NCBI GenBank assembly: GCA_021798915.1
Contig: JAJZBM010000002.1
Span: forward strand, 216,690 to 280,689
Direction: 5' to 3'
Source: Pseudomonadota bacterium
Lineage (GTDB): Bacteria; Pseudomonadota; Alphaproteobacteria; Acetobacterales; Acetobacteraceae
Length of the DNA: 64,000 nucleotides
Positions 1 to 7,920 of the stretch are shown piece after piece; positions within the stretch are counted from its first letter, which is position 1; each line of letters starts with the position of its first letter. The notes below the pieces were generated by a model. The model saw nothing but the letters and a program-made list of their open reading frames with translations. It was not told the DNA's origin and did no database searches. The position numbers were made by a program, and so were the translations under genes.

Positions 1-667
1 GCAGCGTCGCCCGGAGCCCGTCGTCGGTCTGATGGGGCAGGCCGTAGACCAGATCGAGATTGATCGAGCCGACCCCGATGCCGCGCAAGGCTTCCGCGCA
101 GGCGGCGGTTTCGGCGAAGGATTGCCGCCGTCCGATGGTCTCCTGCACCTGCGGCGCGAAATCCTGCACCCCGAGGCTGGCTCGCGTCACCCCGATGTCG
201 CGAAGCGCGGCGAGGCGGTCCGGCGGCAGGCGGCGGGGGTCGATCTCGATGGCGATTTCGGCGTCGGGGGCGAGAGTGAAGCAGCGCCGGATGGTGTCAC
301 TGATCGCGCGCAATTCCGCCGCCGGCAGGATGCTCGGCGTGCCGCCACCCCAATGGATCTGGCGCACCGTGAGACGCTTGCCGATCGCTTGCGCGGCCAG
401 GGCGATTTCGGTACGGAGTGCTGCCGCGTAGGTGACCAGAGGCGCCTCGGTGTTCACGGCGCTGGTATGGCAGCCGCAGAAGCGGCAGAGCGTCCGGCAG
501 AACGGAACATGGAGATAAAGTGAGAGCGACGCCGTCCCCGGAAGCGCGGCGAGCCAGGCAGCGGCGGTCTCGGCGCCGATCCCGTCGGAAAAATGCGGCG
601 CGGTGGGATAGCTGGTATAGCGCGGCACGCGGCGGTCATAGCGGGCGATCAGGGTGTCGATGTCCAT
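1..667 (-). CDS. hemN: Oxygen-independent coproporphyrinogen III dehydrogenase HemN (3' end outside window)
   Basis: Radical-SAM enzyme that oxidatively decarboxylates coproporphyrinogen III to protoporphyrinogen IX for haem synthesis when oxygen is low. The frame is open to the window edge, so it is missing from the ORF track. Visible are an N-terminus MDIDTLIARYDRRVPRYTSYPT typical of HemN, the cluster motif CRTLCRFCGC (the CxxxCxxC ligands), the SAM-binding GGGTPS and the later NLDLVYGLPHQT. About 222 codons, roughly half the protein, are present. The ATG at 667 is chosen because the HemN family starts just before the RYTSYPT segment. An FNR-type site lies 36 bp upstream. The family call is firm; distant HemW paralogues lack this N-terminal block. 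Confidence 0.95.
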   Translation of the reverse strand, partial: MDIDTLIARYDRRVPRYTSYPTAPHFSDGIGAETAAAWLAALPGTASLSLYLHVPFCRTLCRFCGCHTSAVNTEAPLVTYAAALRTEIALAAQAIGKRLTVRQIHWGGGTPSILPAAELRAISDTIRRCFTLAPDAEIAIEIDPRRLPPDRLAALRDIGVTRASLGVQDFAPQVQETIGRRQSFAETAACAEALRGIGVGSINLDLVYGLPHQTDDGLRATL

Positions 668-702
668 GCCGCGAAGCCTATGGGGGGCTCGGCCGGCGCG
701 CC

Positions 703-716
703 TTGAGGCAGATCAA
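703..716 (-). promoter_or_regulatory. FNR/FixK-type box upstream of hemN
   Basis: The site reads TTGAGGCAGATCAA, a single mismatch from the FNR consensus TTGAT-N4-ATCAA and a full match to the looser FixK form TTGA-N6-TCAA. It sits 36 bp before the hemN start. FNR-class control of hemN is established in several proteobacteria; activity here is inferred. Confidence 0.6.
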
Positions 717-758
717 GCGGGCGGCAGATCGAGCGGGCGGCAGATTGAGCGGGCGGGG
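711..758. repeat. 16-bp tandem repeat, three copies
   Basis: Three head-to-tail units begin at 711, 727 and 743, with the pattern GAT(C/T)(A/G)AGCGGGCGG(C/G)(A/G). They lie between the hemN start and the 3' end of the TPR-glycosyltransferase gene. The first unit contains the right half of the FNR-type box. Confidence 0.85.
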
Positions 759-766
759 GGTTCGCC

Positions 767-2281
767 CTATTTCGCGCGCCGCGGCAGGGCATCGAGCGCC
801 TGCGCGATCGCCGCCGTCACATCGCTCCAATCCCCGGCCCGGCTTTGGCGAAAGAGGCGGAGTGACGGATACCACGGCGTGTCGCTCCGATCGAGCAGCC
901 AGCGCCAGTCGGACGGGGTCGCGAGCATCAGCCAGGCCGGCTTGCCGAGCGCGCCGGCGAGATGGCCGACCGAGGTATCGACGCATACCACCAGATCGAG
1001 ATTGATGATGGCGGCGGCGGTTTCGGCGAAATCGGTCAGCGCTTCGGAGACATCGAGCAGGCCCGGCAGCACGTTCGGCGTTGCGCGGTCACGCGGCGGG
1101 AATTTCTGCTGCAGCGAGACGAAGGCGACCCCCGCCGTTTTGCCGAGCGGGGCGAGATCGGCGAGCCGCATCGAGCGGCGCCGGTCATTGGGGTGCGTCG
1201 TGCGCCCGGCCCAGGCGACGCCGACGCGCAACGCCCCGCGTGGCAGATCGCGCTCGAAACGTGCCTGCCAGGCGCGGATGAGGGCGGGATCGACGCTGAA
1301 ATAGGGGATCGGTGCCGGGATCGTGGTGATTTCGGTGCCAAACAGCCCGGGCAGGCTCGACATCAGGCAAAAAACCTTGTGCGCTGGGATCTGGTCCCAG
1401 CGCGTATGGCAGGCGGCGACGCCGCGCAGCGAGCGCAGCAGCGGCGCGATATCGGGGCTGCACCCGACCACCACTTCCCGGCAGCGGGCGGCGACTTCGG
1501 GGACATAGCGGCAGAATTGCAGCGTATCGCCATAGCCCTGATCGCCGACCAGGAGGATACGATCTTGCGGCAGGGGCATGCCGTTCCAGGCCGGCGCCGC
1601 CATTTTCGGCAGCATGCCGCGGGCCTGGTCGAGCTGGTTGCGCCATTCATATTCCCGCCAGCCCGGCGTCATCTCGCCGCGCGCGAGCAGGATCTGGCCG
1701 ATCGCGAGATGCGCCTCGGGATGGGCCGGCTCCCTGGCGAGGGCGGCGAGAAAGGCATCGACCGCCGCGTCGCGCTCGCCACGGTCCATCAGCGCCTTGC
1801 CGAGATTGATCTGAAAGCGTGGGATGGCGGGTTGCAGGCGCACCGCCTCGGCGGCGGCGGCGACGGCATCGTCGAAACGATAGAGCAGGCGATAGAGGCC
1901 GGAGAGATTGCTGTGCCAGGCGGCGACGTTCGGCTGCTTGGCGAGCGCCCGCTCGATCAGCGAGGTCGCCCGCGCGAGATCGCCGCGATGGCCGAGAATG
2001 GCGCCGAGCAAGGCCAGCGCCGGCGGATGGTCGGGCACCGTTTCGAGCACGTCCTGGCAGATGCCGGCGGCCTCGCCGAGGCGTTTGCCGATCATCGCCT
2101 GTTCGGCGCGCTGCAATTGTTCGTGAATGGCCTTGCTCCGCTCGGCGGTCGAAGCGGGCGGCGGCGCTGCCGCGGGAAGGCCAGGGGGAGCCGGCACCGC
2201 CGACGCCGCCCGGGCAGGCACCGCCGGCGCGGGTGCCGTCTTGGCGGGCGCCGTCTGCGTGGGTGCGGTGGGTGCGGTCAT
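767..2281 (-). CDS. TPR-repeat protein with GT9/GT41-like glycosyltransferase domain
   Basis: About 504 aa. The N-terminal 50 residues are rich in Ala, Pro and Thr. TPR-like helices follow (about residues 55-210), and then a nucleotide-sugar transferase-like half with VGDQGYGDTLQFCRY and a C-terminal DTSVGHLAGALGKPAW followed by DWRW, as seen in TPR-linked ADP-heptose/OGT-like transferases. A role in glycosylating a protein or a surface polymer is likely; donor and acceptor are not evident. The track ORF begins further upstream, but ATG 2281 is preferred because it overlaps the DUF3859 stop by 4 bp (ATGA), which suggests translational coupling. No signal peptide is seen, so it is probably cytoplasmic. 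Confidence 0.8.
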   Translation of the reverse strand: MTAPTAPTQTAPAKTAPAPAVPARAASAVPAPPGLPAAAPPPASTAERSKAIHEQLQRAEQAMIGKRLGEAAGICQDVLETVPDHPPALALLGAILGHRGDLARATSLIERALAKQPNVAAWHSNLSGLYRLLYRFDDAVAAAAEAVRLQPAIPRFQINLGKALMDRGERDAAVDAFLAALAREPAHPEAHLAIGQILLARGEMTPGWREYEWRNQLDQARGMLPKMAAPAWNGMPLPQDRILLVGDQGYGDTLQFCRYVPEVAARCREVVVGCSPDIAPLLRSLRGVAACHTRWDQIPAHKVFCLMSSLPGLFGTEITTIPAPIPYFSVDPALIRAWQARFERDLPRGALRVGVAWAGRTTHPNDRRRSMRLADLAPLGKTAGVAFVSLQQKFPPRDRATPNVLPGLLDVSEALTDFAETAAAIINLDLVVCVDTSVGHLAGALGKPAWLMLATPSDWRWLLDRSDTPWYPSLRLFRQSRAGDWSDVTAAIAQALDALPRRAK

Positions 2282-2904
2282 GGCCGCAAGATGCCAAGCC
2301 CGGCGGCGAAACGAAAGGCCCCGATGCCCGAAACCACGGCGCCGCAGCCGGTTTCCGCTGCTTCGGTCGCGGGCAGCACGGTGAAATCCGCCCGGGCGAG
2401 CGGGCGGTCGCCGGCGAGGAGGGTGAAAATCCACATCCCGGGGACCATCTCCCAGGCCGCGGTGAAGGTGAAGCCGACATAGTGTGGCCCGGCGCCAGGC
2501 GGGATCTCGAACCGATCGACACTGCCGGCTTGGCCATCCGGGCGGTGGAGCGGCGGGTGGCTGACGCGGACGGTGAGCGGCGTGTCGGCCGGCGCGGCGC
2601 GGGTGAAGATCAGGCCGAAGCTCCGGCAGAGCTTGGCCGGCACGGTCGCGGTCGCCGTGACGAGGGTGGGAAGTGCGGTGCGATCGACGCCGCTCAGGGT
2701 CTGGTCACGGAGGCCGGGCGGGAGTTCCCCGGTGACCGGCGCCGGGCGGAAAATACCGGCGGCGAGGATGCGGATCTCCGGCGCGTCGGCCGGCGCCGGG
2801 CTGGCGATGAGCGCGAGAGCGGCGGCGAGGCGGAAGGCGGGCGCGATTTGACGGCGGCGGCCGGGGCTTGTATAACCATGTTTGCAAATGAGAATAACTC
2901 TCAT
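2278..2904 (-). CDS. Secreted DUF3859-domain protein
   Basis: About 208 aa. The N-terminus has basic residues (PGRRRQ) followed by a hydrophobic stretch (FRLAAALALIASPAPADA), consistent with a Sec signal and a periplasmic product. The mature part begins EIRILAAGIF and contains an Ig-like beta-rich region with GPHYVGFTF and PGMWIFTLL, matching my recollection of DUF3859. Molecular function is unknown. No other in-frame ATG, GTG or TTG precedes the domain, so ATG 2904 is the start. That codon is the last triplet of a Fur-type palindrome, and only 30 bp separate it from the divergent iron uptake gene. It is followed by the TPR-glycosyltransferase with a 4-bp overlap. Confidence 0.7.
   Translation of the reverse strand: MRVILICKHGYTSPGRRRQIAPAFRLAAALALIASPAPADAPEIRILAAGIFRPAPVTGELPPGLRDQTLSGVDRTALPTLVTATATVPAKLCRSFGLIFTRAAPADTPLTVRVSHPPLHRPDGQAGSVDRFEIPPGAGPHYVGFTFTAAWEMVPGMWIFTLLAGDRPLARADFTVLPATEAAETGCGAVVSGIGAFRFAAGLGILRP
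2888..2904 (+). promoter_or_regulatory. Fur-type box between DUF3859 gene and ftrB-like gene
   Basis: Perfect inverted repeat ATGAGA-ATAAC-TCTCAT. The core TGAGAAT-A-ACTCTCA fits the 7-1-7 Fur pattern TGATAAT-N-ATTATCA with few mismatches. It lies 31 bp before the start of the iron-uptake gene and overlaps the divergent DUF3859 start codon. Its position before an FTR1 operon supports iron control; which regulator binds (Fur or Irr) is not shown. Confidence 0.65.
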
Positions 2905-2934
2905 AAATAACCACCGAACGAGGCGACCCAAACG

Positions 2935-3276
2935 ATGCGTGCCCTGTTTTCGCTGCCCCTCGCCGCCCTGCTGCTGACCGCGAGCACCACGCTCAGCCTC
3001 GCCGCCGATGACGGCGAGAGCCGTGATCTGGTGATCAAGAATCATGTCTTTTCTCCGGCTGAAATCACCGTCCCGGCCGGCAAGCGGGTGGCGATTCATA
3101 TCAAGAACATGGACACGACGGCGGAAGAGTTCGATTCCTCGGCGCTCAAGGTCGAAAAAGTGATCGCCGGCGGCGGGGAGGGCACCGTCCATCTTCGCCC
3201 GCTCGCGCCGGGACGTTATAAATTCGAGGGCGAATATCACGAAAAAACCGCCCAGGGCGTGGTGATCGCGCAATAA
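2935..3276 (+). CDS. Periplasmic cupredoxin-like iron transport protein (FtrB/EfeO-cupredoxin type)
   Basis: About 113 aa with a clear signal peptide (MRALFSLPLAALLLTA, cleavage near SLAADD). The mature part is one cupredoxin_1 domain: VIKNHVFSPAEITVPAG, then EFDSSALKVEKVIAGG, then a C-terminal EYHEKTAQGVVIAQ. This is the layout of FtrB, the copper/iron protein that hands ferric iron to the FTR1 permease in FtrABCD systems. The permease gene starts 15 bp downstream. Acidic and His residues (EEF, EYHE) could hold the metal. A GAGG motif lies about 11 nt before the ATG. Unlike Bordetella or Brucella, neither FtrA (P19) nor FtrD (ferredoxin-like) is next to it. Confidence 0.85.
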   Translation: MRALFSLPLAALLLTASTTLSLAADDGESRDLVIKNHVFSPAEITVPAGKRVAIHIKNMDTTAEEFDSSALKVEKVIAGGGEGTVHLRPLAPGRYKFEGEYHEKTAQGVVIAQ

Positions 3277-3291
3277 CGGGAGACCCAAGCC

Positions 3292-4134
3292 ATGCTCGCC
3301 GCATTGCTGATCGTGTTTCGTGAGGTCATCGAGGCCGGGCTGATCGTCGGCATCGTCATGGCGGCGACCAAGGGGGTCGCGGGGCGCGGGCGGATGGTCT
3401 CGCTCGGCATCGCCGCCGGGGTGTCCGGCGCCTGTCTGCTCGCCGCTGGCGCCGGCCGTCTCGGCGCCCTGTTCGCGGGCAGCGGGCAGGAAGTTTTCCA
3501 GGCCGCGGTGCTCGGCATCGCGACCCTGATGCTCGCCTGGCACACGATCTGGATGGCGAGCCACGGCCGCGCCATCGCCCAGGAGATGCGCGCCCTCGGC
3601 GGCGCCGTCAGCGACGGGCGCCGGCCACTCACGGCGCTCGGGATCGTCGTCGCCATCGCGGTGCTGCGCGAAGGCTCGGAGGTGGTGCTTTTCCTCTACG
3701 GTATCGCCCTCTCGGGCGGCGCCTCGGGATGGGGGATGGTGGCGGGCGGGGCGCTCGGCATCGCCGCCGGCGCCCTGGTCGCGGCCATGCTCTATGGCGG
3801 CCTCATCGCCATCCCGGTCGGGCGCATGCTCTCGCTCACCGGCGGGCTGATCACGCTGATGGCGGCCGGCATGGCGGCGCAGGCGGTGGCGTTCCTGCAG
3901 CAGGCGGGCCTTGCGGATGCGCTGTCGGCGCCGATGTGGAATTCCGCTTTCCTGCTCAGCGACGAATCGATCGCCGGGAGGCTCGCCCATAGCCTGGTCG
4001 GCTATACCGCCGAGCCCGACGGCTTGCAGGTTCTGGTCTATGCCGCGACCCTGGCGGTGATCTGGGGCCTCGCGCGGGCGGTGCGCCCGGGCGCCCGTCC
4101 GGTGCCGCGCCCGAGCCCCGCAGCGGCGGAATAG
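3292..4134 (+). CDS. FTR1-family high-affinity iron permease
   Basis: About 280 aa, polytopic inner-membrane protein with around seven hydrophobic segments. Two REXXE iron-binding motifs are visible: REVIE near residue 10 (FREVIEAGLIVG) and REGSE near residue 125 (LREGSEVVLF). These are the hallmark of FTR1/EfeU/FtrC permeases. Paired with the cupredoxin-like protein upstream, it should import iron after periplasmic oxidation or delivery. The gene is under the Fur-type box at 2888 if the two genes are one operon, as the 15-bp gap suggests. The last 20 residues are a Pro/Arg-rich cytoplasmic tail. Confidence 0.9.
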   Translation: MLAALLIVFREVIEAGLIVGIVMAATKGVAGRGRMVSLGIAAGVSGACLLAAGAGRLGALFAGSGQEVFQAAVLGIATLMLAWHTIWMASHGRAIAQEMRALGGAVSDGRRPLTALGIVVAIAVLREGSEVVLFLYGIALSGGASGWGMVAGGALGIAAGALVAAMLYGGLIAIPVGRMLSLTGGLITLMAAGMAAQAVAFLQQAGLADALSAPMWNSAFLLSDESIAGRLAHSLVGYTAEPDGLQVLVYAATLAVIWGLARAVRPGARPVPRPSPAAAE

Positions 4135-4144
4135 CGCGGCATTT

Positions 4145-4158
4145 TTACCGTATGGTAA
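4145..4158. promoter_or_regulatory. Inverted repeat TTACC-N4-GGTAA before pseudokinase gene
   Basis: Arms of 5 bp with a 4-bp spacer (TTACCGTATGGTAA), lying 45 bp before the start at 4203 in the short gap after the iron permease. It could be an operator or part of a promoter; the palindrome is short and may be chance. Confidence 0.3.
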
Positions 4159-4202
4159 GTTTGTCCGAGGCATGATCGCCCGCTTCCTTGGGAACGGGCG
4201 TG

Positions 4203-6212
4203 ATGGCGGAAAAATCTGCTGAAAAACCGGCGGCGCGCGAGGGCGGCAGAGGTGCGCCGGCGCTGATCGGCGGGCGCTACCAGGTGGATTTCGCGGCCCC
4301 CCTCGCCGGCGCCGGCGGCGGGGTGATGGCTTTCGTTGCGCGGGATCAGCAAAACGCGGCGTCGGGGCTGATGGCCCTGCAGATCCGCCCGAACGCGCCG
4401 GCCCGTGTCCATGCCATCGAACTCCTCAGCAAAAGCGCCATCCCCGGGCTCCTGCTGCCGCTCGCGCATGGCGTCACCTTCACCGCCGAGGGTAGCGAGG
4501 CCGGGTTCGTCATCTGCGGCGCGCCGCCCGGCCCCTCTCTCGCCGCCGCGCCCCGCGCCTGGGGGGAACGCGAGCTGCTCGACTGCGTTTTGCGCCCGGC
4601 GGCGATGGTCCTCGATGCGCTGGCGACGCGCGGCGTCACCCATCGCGCCATTCGCCCAGACAATATTTTCCAGGGCAGCGCCGGCGAGCCGGTGACCCTC
4701 GGCGCCGCCTGGGCCAACCCGCCGGCGAGCCTGCAACCGGCGCTGTTCGAGCCACCTTACGCCGCGATGTGCCATCAGGCCGGCCGTGGCGAAGGCAGCG
4801 GCGCCGACGACATCTACGCTCTCGGCGTCACCATGCTGACGCTCGCCCTCGGGCGGCCGCCGCTCGCCGGGCTCGATGACACGGCGATCATCCGGCGCAA
4901 GCTCGATCTCGGCAGCTACGCCGCCCTGGTCGGTGAGGCCCGTTTGCCGGCGATGATCGCCGATCTTCTGCGCGGCATGCTGGCCGAGGATCCGGTGCAT
5001 CGGCCGCCGCCGCAGCTCTATCTCGACCCCTCGGCGGCGCGGGCGCGCCGGCTGGCGGCGCGGCCCGGGCGGCGGGCGCAGCGCGCCTTGAAGATCGCCG
5101 ATCAGCCGATCTGGGATGCGCGTTCCCTCGCCTATGCCCTCGCTCGCCGGCCCGAGGAGGCGGTGCATCTGGTGCGCAGCCATTATCTCGACCATTGGCT
5201 GCGCCGCAGCCTCGGCGACGCCGTACTGGCGGGACGGGCGGATGACGTCGTGCGCCAGCGGAGCGAGTTTCCGCCGGAAGATTCCCGCGCCGACGCCATG
5301 ATGACGATGCGCCTGATCGCCGTCCTCGATCCGCTGGCGCCGCTCTGCTGGCGCGGCGTCAGCCTCTGGCCGGACGGGCTCGGCGGCGTGCTCGCCGAGG
5401 GGCTGCAGGACAACAGCGAGCTGGCCGGCAAGATCGACGATCTCGTCGCCGCCGAGGCGACCGCCGGCTGGGCGTTGATGCGCCCCGAACTCTGCGACGT
5501 GACGGCGATCAGGCAGACCGCGCAACATCAGCGCATGTGGCAGCGTATCCGCGGCCTCGGCGGCGGGTTGGCGCGGATTTCCTACGCCCTCAACCCGCTG
5601 CAGCCCTGCGCCAGCCCGTTGCTCGCCGGGCGCTGGGTCGCCCGCCTCGCCGATCTCCTGCCGGCGCTGGAGGCGGTCTCACAGCAGGCCGAGCGGCGGC
5701 GCGGCGAACCGGTGGATACCCATATCGCCGCCTTCATCGCCGCCCACCAGGATGGCCGGCTCGGCGGCGATCTCGGCGCTTTTGCCGGCGATGCGGCGGG
5801 CGCGGAGCCACAGCTCGCGAGTCTGCGGGCGCTGTCGCGGCTTCAGGCGGCGTTTCCCGCACCGCTTCCCGGCCTCGCCGCCTGGCTCATCGAGCGCGCC
5901 GAGCCGCTGATCGAACGCTGGCACAACCGCGCCCGCCGCGCCGAAACCCTGACGCAGCTCCGCCATCTCGCCCAGGCCGGGCAATTGCTGCCGATGCTCG
6001 CTTTGTTCGATGATCGCCAGGCGCTGGCCGCCGATGCCCAGGGGCTGAAGCAGGCCCTCGCCGCGGCCGCCAAAATCGATGCCGAGCGCGCCGCCTGGCG
6101 CGCGGCTTCCGCCGAGCGCCGGCGCCGTGCCACCCGGATCGGCCATGAGATCGCCCTCGGCAGTGGCATGATGGCGCTGGCGGTGAGTGTCGGTTGGCTG
6201 GTGCTCGGATGA
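4203..6212 (+). CDS. Membrane-anchored pseudokinase (degenerate Ser/Thr protein kinase fold)
   Basis: About 669 aa. Residues ~25-275 keep the outline of a Hanks-type kinase: GGRYQVDF start, HRAIRPDNIF (about 147-156) where kinases have HRDxKxxN, and GADDIYALGVTML matching the helix-F DxWSLG region. The catalytic Asp of HRD is replaced by Ala, no DFG is recognisable, and the strand where the VAIK Lys should be reads MALQIR. It should therefore be catalytically dead and act as a scaffold or ligand sensor. A long helical middle region follows, and the last 20 residues are hydrophobic (SGMMALAVSVGWLVLG), a C-terminal anchor. ATG 4203 is preferred over the upstream TTG. The stop overlaps the next gene by 4 bp. 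Confidence 0.75.
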   Translation: MAEKSAEKPAAREGGRGAPALIGGRYQVDFAAPLAGAGGGVMAFVARDQQNAASGLMALQIRPNAPARVHAIELLSKSAIPGLLLPLAHGVTFTAEGSEAGFVICGAPPGPSLAAAPRAWGERELLDCVLRPAAMVLDALATRGVTHRAIRPDNIFQGSAGEPVTLGAAWANPPASLQPALFEPPYAAMCHQAGRGEGSGADDIYALGVTMLTLALGRPPLAGLDDTAIIRRKLDLGSYAALVGEARLPAMIADLLRGMLAEDPVHRPPPQLYLDPSAARARRLAARPGRRAQRALKIADQPIWDARSLAYALARRPEEAVHLVRSHYLDHWLRRSLGDAVLAGRADDVVRQRSEFPPEDSRADAMMTMRLIAVLDPLAPLCWRGVSLWPDGLGGVLAEGLQDNSELAGKIDDLVAAEATAGWALMRPELCDVTAIRQTAQHQRMWQRIRGLGGGLARISYALNPLQPCASPLLAGRWVARLADLLPALEAVSQQAERRRGEPVDTHIAAFIAAHQDGRLGGDLGAFAGDAAGAEPQLASLRALSRLQAAFPAPLPGLAAWLIERAEPLIERWHNRARRAETLTQLRHLAQAGQLLPMLALFDDRQALAADAQGLKQALAAAAKIDAERAAWRAASAERRRRATRIGHEIALGSGMMALAVSVGWLVLG

Positions 6213-6700
6213 AAGCGGCATCGGGCAGTGGTCCGGTGGCCGCGCGGCCGGCCGCGAAGCCGGGGCGCTCGCTGGTCTGGCTGCAAGGGCTCGCCTGCGG
6301 CGCGCTGGCAACCCTGGCGACGCCGCTCGCGGTGCTGCTCGGCGCCTTGCTGTTGCCCGGGCTCTGCGTCCTGCTGATCGACCGCATGCCGGGCAAGCCG
6401 GTGGCGCGCACCATGCTGCTCTGCGGCGCCGCGGCCAGCGTCGCGCCGGCCTGGCATCTCTGGGATCATGGCCTGACGATGGAGAACAGCCTCGATCTGC
6501 TCTCCGATGTCCTGACCGTGGGGTTGGCCTGGGCGGCGACGGCGACGGGTTGGCTGATCGCCGAGGTGGCGCCGATCTGCGTCTATCTCGGTCTGGAGGC
6601 GGCGGCCAAGCGGCGCGACGGCGAAGCGCGCGCCGCGCGTGCCCGCTTGGAAGCGGAATGGGGTATCCCGCCGGCCGAGGAGGCGGCGCTGGACGCGTGA
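6209..6700 (+). CDS. Small integral membrane protein, partner of the pseudokinase
   Basis: About 163 aa, not recognised as a named family. It starts with a short basic cytoplasmic segment, then three to four hydrophobic stretches (LVWLQGLACGALATLATPL, AVLLGALLLPGLCVLLI, CGAAASVAPAWHLW and a later VGLAWAATATGWLI). It ends with a charged, probably helical tail rich in Arg, Glu and Ala. The ATG overlaps the pseudokinase stop (ATGA), so the two are almost certainly co-translated and may form a complex in the inner membrane. The next gene is on the opposite strand, so this is a two-gene unit. Confidence 0.7.
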   Translation: MKAASGSGPVAARPAAKPGRSLVWLQGLACGALATLATPLAVLLGALLLPGLCVLLIDRMPGKPVARTMLLCGAAASVAPAWHLWDHGLTMENSLDLLSDVLTVGLAWAATATGWLIAEVAPICVYLGLEAAAKRRDGEARAARARLEAEWGIPPAEEAALDA

Positions 6701-6726
6701 GGCCAGGCGCTTGGGGCAGACCCGGC

Positions 6727-7899
6727 TCAGATCACTTTTTTCGCCCGCAAAGCAGCGATTTCCCCGGCATCGAGGCCGAGTTCACCGAGCACCGCCTCGG
6801 TATGCTCGCCCATCTCCGGGGTTGCGCTTCGCAACGCCCAGTTGGTGCGCGAAAGCGACACCGCCTGGCCGACCAGTTCCATCCGCCCGCGCTTGGGATG
6901 CGTAACCGGCGCCGCGATCCCGAGATGGCGCACTTGCGGGTCGGCGAAGACCTCGTCGATCCGATAGATCGGTCCGGCCGGCACCCCGGCTTCGTTCAAG
7001 ATCTCGATCCAGGCCGCCGAGGGGCGGGTCACGGTGATCGCCTCGATCGCCGCGTTCATCTCGTCACGATGGGCGAGGCGGGCCGCGCCGGTCGCGAATC
7101 TGGCGTCGGTCGCGAGAGCTTCGGCGCCGAGGGCTGTGCAGAAGCGGCGATAGATCGGATTGCCGGCGACGGCGATGTTGATATGTCCGTCCGCGGTCTT
7201 GAACACCCCGGTCGGCACCGTGGTCGGGTGGTTGTTGCCGGCCTGGCCGGGCACGTCGCGCTCGATCAGCCAGCGCGCCGCCTGAAAATCGAGCATCGCG
7301 ATCTGTGCCGCGAGCAGCGAGCTTTCGACATATTGGCCGATCCCCGACTCCTCGCGTTCGAGCAGCGCGATCAGGATGCCCATGGCGCAGAAAATCCCCG
7401 CCGTGAGATCGGCGACCGGGATGCCGACCCGCATCGGCCCCTCCCCGGGCCGGCCGGTGATCGACATCAGCCCGCCCATCCCCTGCGCGATCTGGTCGAA
7501 GCCGGGCCGGTCGGCATAGGGGCCGTCCTGGCCGAAGCCGGAGATGCTGGCATAGACCAGGCGTGGATTGACCTCGCGGAGCGCCGGATAATCGATGCCG
7601 AGGCGGCGTTTGACGTCGGGGCGGTAATTCTCGACCAGGACATCGGCGCCGGCGACCAGGCGCTTGAGCAGCGCGACCCCCTCCGGCTGCTTGAGATCGA
7701 GGGTGATCGCCCGTTTGTTGCGGTGCAAATTCTGGAAATCCGCCCCCTCGCGGCCACCGCCGAGCCCCTCCTCGGCGGCGGGGGCCTCGACCTTGATCAC
7801 CTTCGCCCCCCAATCGGCGAGCTGGCGGACCGCGGTCGGGCCGGCGCGCACGCGGGAGAGGTCGATGACGGTGAAGCGGGCGAGGGGAAGGCTGCTCAT
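6727..7899 (-). CDS. Class III CoA-transferase (CaiB/BaiF family)
   Basis: About 390 aa, the usual length for the family. It moves CoA between carboxylic acids through an enzyme-bound thioester on a conserved Asp. The N-terminus has the typical DLSRVRAGPTAVRQLADWGA, then VIKVEAP, the NKRAITLDL segment, VENYRPDV and SGFGQDGPYADRPGFD. The likely catalytic Asp is in PVADLTAG near residue 170. The actual substrate pair (oxalate/formate, carnitine, succinate or others) cannot be read from sequence. The gene stands alone on the minus strand, and its upstream region holds a 12-bp tandem repeat. Confidence 0.9.
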   Translation of the reverse strand: MSSLPLARFTVIDLSRVRAGPTAVRQLADWGAKVIKVEAPAAEEGLGGGREGADFQNLHRNKRAITLDLKQPEGVALLKRLVAGADVLVENYRPDVKRRLGIDYPALREVNPRLVYASISGFGQDGPYADRPGFDQIAQGMGGLMSITGRPGEGPMRVGIPVADLTAGIFCAMGILIALLEREESGIGQYVESSLLAAQIAMLDFQAARWLIERDVPGQAGNNHPTTVPTGVFKTADGHINIAVAGNPIYRRFCTALGAEALATDARFATGAARLAHRDEMNAAIEAITVTRPSAAWIEILNEAGVPAGPIYRIDEVFADPQVRHLGIAAPVTHPKRGRMELVGQAVSLSRTNWALRSATPEMGEHTEAVLGELGLDAGEIAALRAKKVI

Positions 7900-7920
7900 G
7901 GCGGCTCCGTCGTCTCTGTG

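Noticed and set aside
2278-4173. 631-aa minus-strand ORF
   Set aside because: Only its last third is the DUF3859 gene; the rest is an antisense shadow of the FTR1 permease.
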